From: Dryococelus australis
Lineage: Eukaryota > Arthropoda > Insecta > Phasmatodea > Phasmatidae
DNA length: 64,000 nucleotides
NCBI GenBank assembly: GCA_029891345.1
Contig: CM056995.1
Location: 80,105,895 to 80,169,894 of the forward strand
Direction: 5' to 3'
Under the pieces are notes generated by a model. It did no database searches and was not told the origin of the DNA. It was given only the letters and a program-made list of their open reading frames with translations. Below, in pieces: positions 11,638 to 22,500 of this stretch (positions within the stretch are counted from its first letter, which is position 1; the number at the start of each line of letters is the position of its first letter). Both the position numbers and the translations under genes were made by a program.

Positions 11638-12236
11638 CAAGGGGGGTTTGAAAAGCATGCCGGTATTCAAACCACAGCATCTATGGGCTAATATAAACAA
11701 GAAATCCTAGTAACAAAAATATTGGAAACGCCACCTAGTAATTTGAAATTTTTATTGAAGTTAGCAAAACAACGCTGGGAGTTTGCAAATCCACGTACCT
11801 GCGTGTACAACAAGTTACATATGACGAAGGCAAAAGGAACTGGCGCGCCACGTGGTGACCGCCTGTAGATAGGACACCATGAATATATGTGAAAAGAGCC
11901 TGACGTCGCCAATACTGCTGCTTGTGTATTGTTGGAAATAAAGTGCAATCACTTCTGGTAGCCTTTAATACCAAATTGCTAATCCCCCACTTATGGTGTT
12001 TATGGGCAGGTGCTCTCCGCATGGCGTGCCAGTTCCGTTCGCCTTCGTGATATGTAATCTGTTCTACACGCAGGTATGTAGAGTAGCGGACTCCCGGCGC
12101 TGTTATGCCTAACTTCAATTAAAATTAAAAAATACTATATAACCTTCCAAAATCTTTGTTACTAGGATTTATGGTTTCTATTAGCCCACATTAGCTATGG
12201 TTTGAATTTCGACATGTTATTCAAAAACACCTTCTG
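11638..12236. mobile_element. Foldback element C (long inverted arms, TA target)
   Basis: Nearly the whole 599 bp is one inverted repeat. The left arm, about 11638-11865, is the diverged reverse of the right arm, about 11995-12236: for example TTCAAACCACAGCATCTATG and AAATCCTAGTAACAAAAAT on the left recur in reverse on the right. A loop of roughly 130 bp separates the arms. The tips CAAGGGGGG and CAGAAGGTG (reverse) are each bordered by TA, fitting Tc1/mariner-type insertion. Long antisense frames (86 and 127 codons) merely reflect the arms. Transcription across it would give a long hairpin RNA. Confidence 0.8.
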
Positions 12237-12446
12237 TATGCTCCCATACGCACTTCCAGTTAAGTTGACAGCGAATTAAATAAAATAGTTCTTAGTTTCT
12301 ACGTTGTATTGCGAAGGTAGTGTTTAACTTTATGGCAAATAACGTTCGTGGCTTTTCCTTTACATGCATTTGAGTACAAATTTGCACATTAGCTATGCAT
12401 TAATTTTCTTCACAATTACCTATTTTGTTTAAATGATGCATAAATA

Positions 12447-12878
12447 TATAGTCTATTCTTGGTTCCTTCGCCCTTTTTTAATCAAATCTTTGAAAATTTT
12501 CCCCCTGTATGATGTGTTTAGTTATTTCCAACATATGCCATATATCACAAGCGTTTTATACTGGTGTTCATAAAAGTTACTTTTTTTTTTCTGTAAAAAT
12601 GAAATGTTATTCATATTTTATCTATAAACTATTATGCTTCACTTATAAATAATTTGAATAAAAACAGTGAGAAAACATGTGTGTTGGTAACGCCTAGTGA
12701 GAAATAGTTCTTATACAAAATACTGTCATACTGAGTGCGCACGAATTTGCGGCGTTCCACCTCTGGTGTAATTCCCTAGACTTAGTTAAGCTTAGTTTAC
12801 ACGAGGCGGAGAAATATCCTGGAAGTAAAACTTAAACAGGGCTTCAGAAAAATCTGAAGTAACCGTGAATGGATTATA
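12447..12878 (+). mobile_element. MITE family B, copy B2
   Basis: TATAGTCTATTC at the left and GAATGGATTATA at the right bracket a body closely similar to B1 (shared TGTGTTGGTAACGCCTAGT and CTTAGTTAAGCTTAG). TA at both borders. Confidence 0.8.
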
Positions 12879-13464
12879 GCCATTAGGTCAATTACAATGT
12901 ACATTTTACATATTGCGGAGTGATACAAAATAAGAAAAGAAAAATTTCAAGCAGGGCTTGCTTAACCAACAGCAAAGCCTACAAACATCGTCATTCAACG
13001 AGTAAGATGGGGAGTAATTCAAGTCAAATGTCGAGTAGGAAGGAATATACAGTATAGTTTATAATTGCCATACATGAAATGCGGCACGCCTCCGGCAAGC
13101 TATCGAACTGGTTGCAGGCATTGAGTATAAAGACGCTCGTTCCTCGGCATCACAAAAGGGAGTCTTGTTATGACATGCTTGTGCTCGGACGCTGTTGTAC
13201 GGGAATATATATATATATATCGCGAGATACCGCCTTTTATATAAGAAGGGAAAACGTTCCCTCCCCGCTGTTACACTCCAGGGGATTATATATTTCGTTT
13301 CTGTTACAAAGAGAACGAGAGACGTTTAGTGAGAATTATTTGTGTTGCTGCACAACGGCGCCACGAACACACGAAGGTGTGTTAACAGAGCTACATTGTA
13401 TTAGCCACGGCAACTATAGCCAAAAAAAATAAAATAATGTGAAGGTTTTCACTCCTACTTTAGC

Positions 13465-13951
13465 ATAGACTTTAGCAGTTAATTGGGACTTTTAAAAGTC
13501 CTGCTTAAGACCTAGTCATCTCTCATAATTTCGTATCCTTCTGCCATATGTGAAACTTCCATAGTTATGACATTAAGAACTTTATTCATGCGTCGACCAG
13601 GTGAAGACGTGAAACTTATGAGAACTTAATGAAATAATATTTTCTAATATGCCAATTCGTATTTAAACATGTATAATGCGAAAACACCCCAGTTTGAGTT
13701 GCCATAATTTTAAATATAACACTCGCAATTCAACGCAAAAAACTTCAAATTTATTTGCTTAATTTCCTGTCAAATTGACTGGGAGCCTGCATAACAGTGC
13801 ATTCGGTAGTATATGTCTTATATGCAGTAAACGTACCGTGCTTATTTTTCAAAGGTTGGTAGTATATGTCTTATATGAAGTAAACGCACAGTGTTTTTTT
13901 TTTTTTAAGGTTGATTTTAAAACTGTTTACTTTACCCTGAACATAACTATA
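13465..13951 (-). mobile_element. MITE family A, copy A4 (degraded, with internal tandem duplication)
   Basis: Recognised by AAAGTCCTGCTTAAGACCTA near the left, the ATGCGTCGACCAGGTGAA block, and GGTTGATTTTAAAACTG plus a degenerate GTTTACTTTACCCTGAACA end. Just before that end, GGTAGTATATGTCTTATATG occurs twice, at 13805 and 13858, a 53-bp tandem duplication that lengthens the copy. Confidence 0.65.
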
Positions 13952-13994
13952 AGTGAATCTTTCGTGTAGATTTCTTTTAAGGCTAAACACCTAA

Positions 13995-14200
13995 TCGAAA
14001 GCATGGTCATTAGAGACGGGACGAGTGACGGAATCGTCAGTGGCATGAATTAAAGGAACCCTCCCGGCATTCATCTGGGGTGACGTCGGAAAATAGCGGA
14101 AAGCCGAAGTCGGGATGGGTGAAGCGGGGAATCGAACACGGGTCTTCCCGAATGCGGGTCCAGCGTGTTTCCCTCGGCGGGGCCGATGCTCGGTGAAGAC
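13995..14200 (-). repeat. tRNA-derived SINE, second family
   Basis: On the minus strand GACCCGTGTTCGATTCCCCG carries a clear B box (plus-strand positions 14128-14141). It is preceded by an anticodon-arm-like CGCATTCGGGAA, and followed by a body CTTCGGCTTTCCGC and CCAGATGAATGCCGGGAGG. The A box is eroded near 14165-14190. The sequence is much richer in G+C than its surroundings. The several overlapping minus-strand frames are by-products. Confidence 0.7.
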
Positions 14201-14360
14201 CAAAGACTGGCGAAGACCGTGCGCGAGCCACGTCTGGCTCCAGGGGTGTACAAACTTAGTTGCCAGGCGGCCGCGCACGAACCTCGGAGCGTGACAAACG
14301 AGCTGCGGGAGGAGCAGCTTGGTCGTGACGCCTGCCGCCAGCAGTAGGTCTGAGCGAACT

Positions 14361-14760
14361 TAGTACATTCACGGTTACTTACAACTTTTCTGGAGCCCTG
14401 CTTAAGTTCTACTTCCAGGATATTCCTCCACCTAATGTAAACAAAGGTTAACTGGATATATAAAATCACACCAAATGGATAACGCACCTCATTCGTACGC
14501 ACTATCTCTTACTAGGCATTACCAACACATCAATTTTACCACTGTTTTATTCATATTAATTATAAATTGATTAATGTAATTTATAAATAAAATTTTACTT
14601 TAATAAGAAAAAAGACAAAATTATGTTATTTTATGTTAACGAAAGTCTAAAACGCTTGTAATACATAACATAATAAAGAAACAACTAAACATGTCATACA
14701 TGGGGTGATTTTTCAAAGGTTTGATTTAAAAAGTGTGAAGGAACCGCGAATAGACTATAT
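14361..14760 (-). mobile_element. MITE family B, copy B3
   Basis: It starts TAGTACATTCACGGTTACTT and ends CCGCGAATAGACTATA. The subterminal GGGGTGATTTTTCAAAGGTT is shared with B5. Its right border abuts A5 directly, the two sharing the TATA at 14757-14761. Confidence 0.8.
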
Positions 14761-15165
14761 AGGGTGGTCATGGTAAAGGGAATACCTTTGAAATCAACCT
14801 TTGGAAAATGTCACTGCCTCTCATACCTGCACGTGTTTCGACGGGCGCGCTGGCTGGCATAAGCCCAGTTAAGCTGGTAACAACGGAGGGGATTAAGTTT
14901 CATGTCTTAATCTCGAATTAAAAGTGCGAGGTAATTATTTGTGAATACTGAAACCGATTTATTTCGCTTTCTGGGTTTTTAATGCACATTAATGTAAAAA
15001 TTAAAATATTTACTTTTCTTACAATTTCTCGCACGAATAAAGTGGTAAGACCCACGGCAATGTTAATTTTACATATGTTACAATAATAAACAATGTGCAT
15101 ACAAGTAATTCTTGATCAGGGCAAATCAGGGCATTCAAAAGTGCTCCGTCTACCGTAAGTATCTA
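14760..15165 (+). mobile_element. MITE family A, copy A5
   Basis: It starts GGGTGGTCATGGTAAAGGGA and ends ACCGTAAGTATCTACA, both diverged A termini. The internal GAAATCAACCTTTGGAAAA and TTTTACATATGTTACAATA blocks fit the family. It is immediately adjacent to B3. Confidence 0.7.
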
Positions 15166-16663
15166 CAGAATTAATTCAATTCCCGGAAAAACGTTATAAG
15201 TATATTTGAAAACATCTCACAACCAGGCATACGTCCGTGTAAGTCTTTAAACATGAATTTTTTTTAAACATAGTTAAATACTTGAAGAAACAAAGTACTT
15301 CATAGCGCGTTCTTTGGAATTAAATCTGTAATTGGTGTGATACCAACCCCCTACATTAAGGAAATAAGGGGTGACATATTATTACCGAACAACTCTTTGG
15401 AACCTTGAACTGAGAATACATATTTTTATTATGCATGTGAGCTGCAACGTTCAAATCAGAAACAAAGGTTACTTTGGAGTAAACATATCAGGCGAACGAA
15501 TTTCGAGAAAATGGCTACAAATTCGAGTCTGTATGGTGTTTTACGTGCTAGCTATATACCATATCATGCAACGTATGAGATTTCCGATTTTAATTAAATT
15601 AATCTATGTTCTTTCAGTGATTATTTTTCGTCAACAGTATTTTATAATCATTTTGAAACGAAATCATTTGAAAATATGATAATTTAAGGCGTAAATACAT
15701 TAATACAAATTGTATGTCGTAAGTTTTATTATGTTTTCTGTGTAAGGTATCATATCACAGTATTTATAAATGGAGTTCAGAATAGCTTTGTAGCTATACT
15801 GTACCTGACACGAACTTACATGACAGAAATGTTGTCCATAATATGTTATCTGAAGTAGTAAGATGATGCTAAGATAGTGTAAGTGCCTGGGCAACACTCC
15901 TTAAATAGTTTAGTTCTTTAAATTTAATTTCAAATAAATTATTTAAGGGGCTAGTATCCATTCCATCTTCGATTATTCTTCCAAATCTTCGTATTGAAAA
16001 TGTATGACTAGACGTAAAAAATTTAAAGCTAGACATGACATAAATGACTACTTAAAGAACATTTTGAAATCTGTACGGTTTCCATTAACCTGTATTTTCC
16101 CATGTTGAGTTGGTAATATTAAATAATTAGGCAATATTTGATTACGGTTACATATGTAAAACTAATTATGTAAGAAAAATAAGTTGAATTTCGGAATACC
16201 TGTAAAGATGTTTTATATGCCTTGACTAGCCTGGTTTTTAAATACTGACTCCGAAAATGTAGTAATGAAGGAAAATACGTAAATTCAAGATGACAAGGAT
16301 ACTGCCACCTTGAGCGGTTTTGGGTCATTTCACTTTCCGATGTCACGACAAATAGCATACTACTACTTGTGTAATTGCAAACTTTATTATTTTTAACCCA
16401 AAAATAAAAATACGTTTAATAATTAAAACCCAATACTTTGCTCAAAAAATGACTTTATAGTTATGCTTTTAGCAATGCAGATAACTATATTAACAAATGA
16501 ACAAAAATAACTCAACAAATATTGTGTATCCGACATGATGACTTTCAGCTCTAAGGATGTAGAATTTAGGTTGTATTAAATATACGATGGCTATTTGCAA
16601 TGTCCGTTTAAATGCGTCCATTGGGTTAGATATAACTTCCGCTCTTTTCCCAAACTAATTCTA
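15166..16663. other. No recognisable gene
   Basis: AT-rich. A 102-codon plus-strand frame at 15371-15679 is the longest, but its translation is low-complexity and hydrophobic without a recognisable motif. I read it as chance. Confidence 0.45.
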
Positions 16664-16957
16664 GGGGGCGCGGTGGTCTAGTGGTCAGACTACTCTCCTC
16701 CCACTTGGCCGAACCGGGCTCGATTCCCGGAGGCGCCGCTCCCGGATTTTCGCGTGTGGGAACCGTGCCGGACGATTCCACTAGTCGGCGGGTTTCCTCG
16801 GGGATATCCCGCTTCCTCCACCCTTGCATTCCGGTGCCTCTCCATACACACCTCGCTTCACCCTCGCCGGCCCTCAAAATATCGATTCTAAGAGCAGCCC
16901 AAATCTCTCCACTCCAATCCAAATAAATACGCAGAATTGACGTGGCAAAAAAAAAAA
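16664..16957 (+). repeat. tRNA-derived SINE S1, full copy (S1a)
   Basis: The head carries an A box in GGTGGTCTAGTGG (about 16673-16685) and a B box GGCTCGATTCC (16717-16727), the internal RNA polymerase III promoter of a tRNA-derived SINE. The body contains CGGGTTTCCTCGGGGATATC and the tail region ends in an A run at about 16946-16957. This is the best-preserved plus-strand copy of a family with further members at 17.6, 18.2, 18.5, 23.2 and 23.9 kb. The 81- and 98-codon frames on its two strands are by-products of its GC-rich sequence. Confidence 0.85.
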
Positions 16958-17574
16958 TCTACTTTTCCCACGGTTATCGCACGTGATGTTTAAATAATTC
17001 AAAGTAAAATTTTGATTTTTAAAATAACTTCAAATTTTAATTCGTGTAGTCATTTTATAACCCACTGTGAGCACACGTGTTCATAAATTATATTGACTGG
17101 TAGCTGTTTTAACTAAATCCTTTCACTATACTTAATTAAACACAAAAAAAACTCAATCTCCTTGTATTTCTCCATCGCGTAACTTACGCAGAAATGCTAT
17201 TATTTGCAAAAGAAAAGCAGACATTGCTGCGTTTTGACCATAAACATATTAGTCTTCTACAGTCATAACAACTTATTTGAGAGACAGGAGGAATTCTTCA
17301 CATATCACAATTTGGGGCTACCTTAAATTTCATTAACAAATCTACCAAATGACCGTTATTTGAAAGTCTCTTCGTAATCATATCTTGCATTGTCTTTCTT
17401 TAAAATGCAAATGCCTTCATTTCACACGCCCTACACACACGAACGCCATTACACGCACATCTGAAGCTCGTTAATACCTCATTCACTTAGTGTAAAAGAA
17501 CAATCCGTAAATGCAACAGACGACCTATCACGAGCGTGAAGTTGATCTTAGCCAACAGCCCTGCAAGGTGAGTA

Positions 17575-17830
17575 GTATGTGAAGAGATTTGGGCGGCTCT
17601 TAACATCGAGGTCTTGAGAGCCGATGAGGGTGAAGCGAGGTGAGTATGGAACAGCGCCGGTATGCAAAGGCGGGGGAAATCTGATAGCCCCGAGAAAACC
17701 CACCGACCAGCGGCGTCGTTGGGCACGATTCCCACATGCGAAAATCCTGGGGCGACCCCGTCGGGAATTGAACCCGGTTTGCCTTGGTGGGAGGCGAGTA
17801 GGCTAACCACTGCACCGCCGTGGTCCTCCC
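17575..17830 (-). repeat. SINE S1, copy S1b
   Basis: Reverse orientation. The B box is seen in reverse as GGGAATTGAACCCGG (about 17762), the A-box region as CTAACCACTGCACC (about 17802), and the body motif as CCCCGAGAAAACCCACCGAC (about 17689). It is essentially full length, with its 5' end at about 17830. Confidence 0.85.
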
Positions 17831-17835
17831 TACAC

Positions 17836-17910
17836 GGTGGTAGTGCGAGCTGCGTAATGACAGCAGCTTGAAGGCGTGGGTCCGAGTCCTAGCTGGGGTT
17901 GAAATTTTCC
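17836..17910 (+). repeat. Possible tRNA-like sequence next to S1b
   Basis: GGTGGTAGTGCGAG followed about 30 nt later by GGGTCCGAGTCCTAG resembles an A/B-box pair of another tRNA-type head, arranged head to head with S1b. The B box departs from consensus, so this is tentative. Confidence 0.35.
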
Positions 17911-18068
17911 GTTTCTTTCCAAACAAAGACTGTATGGTGCCACCTCCAATGAGTTCATCGTGCTTCTCATGCACGGAAGTATACCCTTAGCACATTTCAT
18001 TATATTATAATTAATAGTTTTATATTTATAAGCGAACATCAGCGACCGAGAGAGAGAGAGTGAAAAAA

Positions 18069-18082
18069 GGGGGGGGGGGGGG
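18069..18082 (+). repeat. G homopolymer next to GA repeat
   Basis: A run of 14 G, preceded by a short GAGAGA tract and A run at about 18050. Such tracts are prone to assembly error. Confidence 0.85.
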
Positions 18083-18211
18083 AAGAAAGATTTCCTGTAT
18101 AATAGTAGTTTGTAGCCACAATATATGACATTACCTTGAGAGAGATATTGATATTCGAAGAATGCTTAAAATGGGAGGTATTTAGCACCAGTTCGGGTGA
18201 TGCGTGATTGA

Positions 18212-18463
18212 GTTGTTGAGTTGAGAGATTTGTGCGGCTCTACGAGTCTTGAGAGACGACGAGGGTGAAATGAGTTGAGAATGGAGCAGAGCCGGAATGC
18301 AAGGGAGGAGGAAATGGGGAGATCCCCGAGAAAACCTGCCAACCAGTGTCATCGTCCAGCACGATTACCACTTGCGAAAATCCGGGAGTGACTCGGCCAT
18401 TGATTGAACCGGGTTCGTTTCGGTGGGAGGCGGCAGGCTAACCACTCAGCCACCGTGGCCCCG
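18212..18463 (-). repeat. SINE S1, copy S1c
   Basis: Reverse orientation and fairly diverged. The body motif appears as GATCCCCGAGAAAACCTGCC (about 18320), the B-box region as GATTGAACCGGGTTCG (about 18401), and the A-box region as CTAACCACTCAGCCACCGTG (about 18438). Confidence 0.8.
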
Positions 18464-18625
18464 TGAAGAATGATAAACGAGCGACAGAATGCAAGGGGAT
18501 AAAAGGGAGGGAGTACCCCGAGAAAAGCTACCAATTGACGCCAACTTCCGCAACGTTTCCCAAACATGAAACTCAAGTGTGACCTCACCAGGAGTATAAT
18601 CCGGATCACCTCAATGCGAAGCCGG
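18464..18625 (-). repeat. SINE S1-like fragment (S1d), diverged
   Basis: Starts where S1c ends. It contains GAATGCAAGGGGATAAAAGG and GTACCCCGAGAAAAGCTACC, matching the S1 body in the same orientation, and then a poorly preserved head region around GATCACCTCAATGCG. This looks like a second, older copy lying tandemly behind S1c. Confidence 0.55.
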
Positions 18626-19708
18626 TGCGGTACACTCGCAAAGCTGTCCCAGTTTCCAAAATGAATTTATTTTTATACAGTGTTCATATTTGTGTGGTAT
18701 GGTACAAAGTGCTGATCCTGTTGAAATGAATAGGAAATGCAAAGAAACAGAATTGCAAGAATTTCAATTTTATATTTAGTGTAAAATTTAAAAGTTATAA
18801 ACAAGTAACATATTTGGCTAGTGCTCAAAAAAAGTTTTATTGTCACCAAAATTACACAAAACACTTATTTTTATTCATGGAGTCATTCGTTCATAATTAC
18901 ATTTCATGGTTTATGTAAGATTTTTAATTTAAGAAAACTATAATTTTAATCCTAATTACAGGGAACCCAAAAGTCACACTTCTAAGAAGTAGTATATAAG
19001 TGGCAATCTTACGATCCCAAAAATCTTTTCAACCAAGTTAGGCAATAAGTGTGTTTCAGTAAATTTTTAAGATTTATTTGAAGCCAAAATATTTATAACT
19101 ATGTAAGGAAATGTTACATCAATTATGTTTAAATTGTTTTGGTATTTTAATCAAACTGCTGATGATGGCATGTTTAAAAATATCAAAATTTCCAAAGAAA
19201 CTAGAGAGAATTTTTGGCACTTGAATGTTTTTAAAGTTCTTTGGAATTACGTTGCAGTATGATTAACATCTACGATTTTTATACGAAACTACTGAATATA
19301 TTCCCATTTTGTGCCCCTGCGGGAAGAACACACTTCAACCGACTTAAGAATAGTAATTTTAAGACACCACGCATTTCAGAAAACTATTTTGGAGCCCTCA
19401 TATGTAGCTAGAAATGACCTTTTCAGGCCGCGACATCTGAAAACTTATTGGCCTGCTACATGCGGAAGTAAATTAGATGACTGCATTGACTTTTTGCTAC
19501 AGACTTTCCACCAATAACATGACAATGCAGCTTCTTCAAGTCCAATAGTTTCACGCTGCTAAACGAAAAGAGAGCACTGGCTTGCGCGTGGAGGCGAAAC
19601 CATATTAGATGTGTCAATCAGAGTTGCCCTTAACGTTGTCTGTGTAAGCATACAAGCTTTTAAGTCGTTAACCGTACAGTATCACCCTTGGCGTATGTCT
19701 ATTATCTT
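18626..19708. other. No recognisable gene
   Basis: AT-rich. A 68-codon frame at 19311-19517 has no recognised motif. Near 19502 a short ACTTTCCACCAATAACATGA resembles part of repeat E. Confidence 0.4.
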
Positions 19709-20590
19709 TAAGGCGCCAGCCTACCTGGAAAGCCAACTGGGACGGTTTGTCTGAAACAAACATTTCTGAAAGAAACTACTGGACATGTTTGCTAAAAGCA
19801 GTTCACGATAAAGTGAGCACTTTGAAATCAATCTTATAAAAAGTCATTGCCACTAGCTGCATATATTTTTACGAGCGTACTGAGTAACATGCACCCAGTA
19901 AAGTTGTTAACATGGATGGAAAGTAGTTCCATATTTTAAAGTCACATAAAAAGTGCTAGGTAACCGTTTTTTATCAATTAAATCATTCCTTCCGCTGTCT
20001 GTTCTTTAACGCATCTAAGCATAAAAAACGAGAGCAGTTTTATAAAATATTTATTTTTCTAACAATTTGAAAGTTTCACTTGATCGACGCATGAATAACA
20101 TGATGTAGCTCATAGCAATGTAATTTTACATAAGGTGGAATAATATACAATGTGCTTACAAGTATATCCTAAGCAGGGCTTTCAAAAGTGCTAATTTTAT
20201 CATGAACAGCCTATATATGTTTTCATACGAAAGAAATGTGAAAGTACAAACTAGACTGGAATACAACTTACAAAGCATTTCGCGTGCTGTGAAACATTGC
20301 GAAACCCTTAAATTCAGCCTCAAGCATCAATCATTCTCAAAAGTATTTGTATCTGTGCGAAACTAGTACTGGTAGCCCTGCGCCGCACCACTTTTCCAAA
20401 TATTTCCATCAATAAACTGATGGGGTCACGGCTTAAAGTCCCGTATTTACAAGCAGTACAGTTAAAAGACTGCACATCAGTTCAGAGCTTTGTGTGTAGT
20501 GGAGGTTGAGCACGTCATGTGAATGCTATCATCGCCCTTAACGCTCCCTTTCCTCTGTGCTTCAAGCGCGGAAGTAACTCCAGGTGGGCG
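19709..20590 (+). repeat. Repeat family E, copy E4 (split by A6)
   Basis: The left part, 19709-19792, carries the diverged E start (CCAGCCTACCTGG, then TGAAACAAACATTTCTGAAAG). The right part, about 20215-20590, carries ACGAAAGAAATG and, further on, TAAAGTCCCGTATTTACA and CAGTTCAGAGCTTTGTGTG. MITE A6 lies between the two parts. The 84- and 91-codon antisense frames near 20.5-20.8 kb overlap the GC-rich end of this repeat and are not genes. Confidence 0.55.
19793..20214 (+). mobile_element. MITE family A, copy A6
   Basis: Begins AAAGCAGTTCACGATAAAGT and ends TTATCATGAACAGCCTATA. The internal TTTCACTTGATCGACGCATG is at about 20074. Inserted into repeat E4. Confidence 0.85.
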
Positions 20591-21221
20591 AGCGCCTCGA
20601 AGCGTGACAACGTGACAAGACGGCAGGCTCGCGTGTGTGGCGTATTGCATACCAGGACAGGCACCATGCAACGTGCAACTGGAAATGCAAATTTTTCTCT
20701 CGGCTGAGGAAGAGTTACGATGACCAGACAAGAGTCCGGAAATAATGTCGGTATCCCAGAACGTTGCAATAAGGGCGTGGTGCAGCTCAAGTCGCTAACT
20801 TATCTCGCGTGTATCTCTGATCGTTGCAACGCGAGCCAGTGCCATACTTGGAAACTTCCTACGCTGTTGTAAAATACACGCCCCAGTCATTTCCAGACGA
20901 GAAAGAACGGAGAGGAATCACAAAGAATTACAGGAGAATCACAAGCAGAAAATACCGTCGCCATATGGCTTGGAATCGAACAGGAGACCTATGACTGGAA
21001 GACTAGCGTCTGAACACAAGTGCAAACATGATACATGAGTCTTTAACATGTTATAGTAAGCATGGGCCGTTAGGGCAGAAAAATTTCGAGAATTCGTTCG
21101 AGATCAAGCTAAACTTGAAATACTTGTACATTTGTAGGTCGCGGTTTACCAGATTCGTCCTCGAGATCTCCGAATAAGTAATAAACGTTAGAGAAAAAGC
21201 GGGGGTTGGCTCTCGTGAAGT
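20591..21221. other. No recognisable gene
   Basis: Mixed-composition sequence, GC-richer near 20.6 kb. No supported exon or element boundary. Confidence 0.4.
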
Positions 21222-21504
21222 ATGCTGTTCACGTTAACGTAATACGTTTTGAAACAAACCTCTGTTCATTATACACTGGCTGTTGTTATTTATCGTTTCA
21301 TACACATTAGTATACTAGTTCGCATATTGCTAATAAATTTACATTCCTAACAGTTCCAAGGTTTTACCTGGATGGCGCATGAATAATCTGATCATGCCCA
21401 CGGCAATGTTAATTTTACGTATGATGGAAGTATACAAAATAATAAGTAAAAATAGATTCTAAATATAGTTTTCAAACGTGTTCGATTAGCTGCGAACAGC
21501 ATAT
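21222..21504 (+). mobile_element. MITE family A, copy A7 (internally deleted)
   Basis: Begins TATGCTGTTCACGTTAACGT and ends GCTGCGAACAGCATATA. The right-hand part keeps GGCGCATGAATAATCTGATC and ACGGCAATGTTAATTTTACG. About 140 bp of the family interior is missing or unrecognisable. Only 23 bp separate it from A8. Confidence 0.7.
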
Positions 21505-21527
21505 ACCTACTCTGGAGTAAGAATTAT

Positions 21528-21956
21528 TATAGACTGTTTACGGTAAAATGAGCACTTGTGAAAGCCCTGCTTACGTTATGCTTGTATAAACGTTTGTGTA
21601 TTCTTCCGCATGATGTAATATTAACATTGCCATGGGCCTCGCCACTTTATTCATGCGTCGGTCAAGTGAAACTGTGATATTATTAGAAAACTAAATATTG
21701 TTCAAATCTGCTCGTTTTTACACTTCAATGCCTTAAAAAAAAAAAACAGAAAGCGAGAGAAATATTTCCAGTTATCACAAATCGTTACCTAACACTTTTT
21801 ATTCGACGTTAATATGTGGAACTACTTTCCCCTCCATCATTACCAACTTTACTGGGCACATGTCACTCATTGCTCGCGTTGAAATATGTGCAGGATGGGG
21901 CAGTGACTTTTTCTACGGTTGATTTCAAAAGTGATCACTTATTGTGAACAGCCTTT
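21528..21956 (-). mobile_element. MITE family A, copy A8
   Basis: Begins TATAGACTGTTTACGGTAAA and ends GTGATCACTTATTGTGAACA. It contains ATGCGTCGGTCAAGTGAAAC at about 21652. It forms the left side of an inverted A pair around the GC-rich segment 21957-22500. Confidence 0.85.
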
Positions 21957-22500
21957 ACTCACGGGGCAGATAGTTGAGACTCGAGTACACACTCGACTGT
22001 GGAGTCTAGCCTCCGAGTCGAAATACTCGCGAGAATGTGATTATCGCCTAGTTTCCAAATCCAGTGAAGAGCGGGACGAACCTCGAAGGCACGCGGAGAG
22101 TGCTGTAGCAGGTGCACCTACCTGCAGTGCTGGGATACGGCGGTGCTGCAGGAGGCGGCGGTGCTGCAGGAGGCGACGGTGCTGCACTCTGGCTGGTAGC
22201 GGCGGTGCCGGCTGGAGCGGATCTGCAGCCTCGCGCCCCGCCCGCCACTCCTTATATAGCGGGCGGCGCCCCCCGGGCCAGGCTAGCCGCCGAGGTGCTT
22301 GACTGCCGCTGTCATGGTCGCATGCCGTGTGTCGTCGTGTCGCGCCAACCCTTCCCCACACACCCTTCTTCCGCACACATTCCCCGGGCTACTGCACTGC
22401 CCCGCTGCCGCTACGGAAAACTGGGTTCGATTACCTTCGAGGTCAACCCGGATTTCCGCAAATAGGATAAGCATAATTGGAGTTACCCAGGGGGTAATCT
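21957..22500. other. GC-rich island with short tandem repeats
   Basis: A strongly G+C-rich block in an AT-rich window. It contains two to three tandem units of about 21 bp (CGGCGGTGCTGCAGGAGG type, 22139-22190) and overlapping open frames on both strands. The frames are rich in Pro, Ala, Gly and Arg, which is what high G+C gives by chance, and none shows a known domain. It could be a promoter or first exon, or a piece carried by a repeat. Confidence 0.4.
22252..22258 (+). promoter_or_regulatory. Candidate TATA box
   Basis: TTATATAG sits in the GC-rich island, and GC-rich sequence continues for about 60 bp before an ATG at 22314 opens a frame that runs into MITE A9. There is no transcript evidence, and a TATA-like word could occur by chance. 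Confidence 0.3.

Noticed and set aside
11735-12118. 127-codon minus-strand frame
   Set aside because: It runs across both arms of foldback element C and has no recognisable motif.
15371-15679. 102-codon plus-strand frame as a small membrane protein
   Set aside because: Hydrophobic residues are expected from AT-rich DNA. There is no motif, exon context or homologue I can name.
22041-22376. 111-codon minus-strand frame in the GC-rich island as a protein gene
   Set aside because: It overlaps several frames on both strands with compositions set by G+C content. No domain or codon signal favours it.
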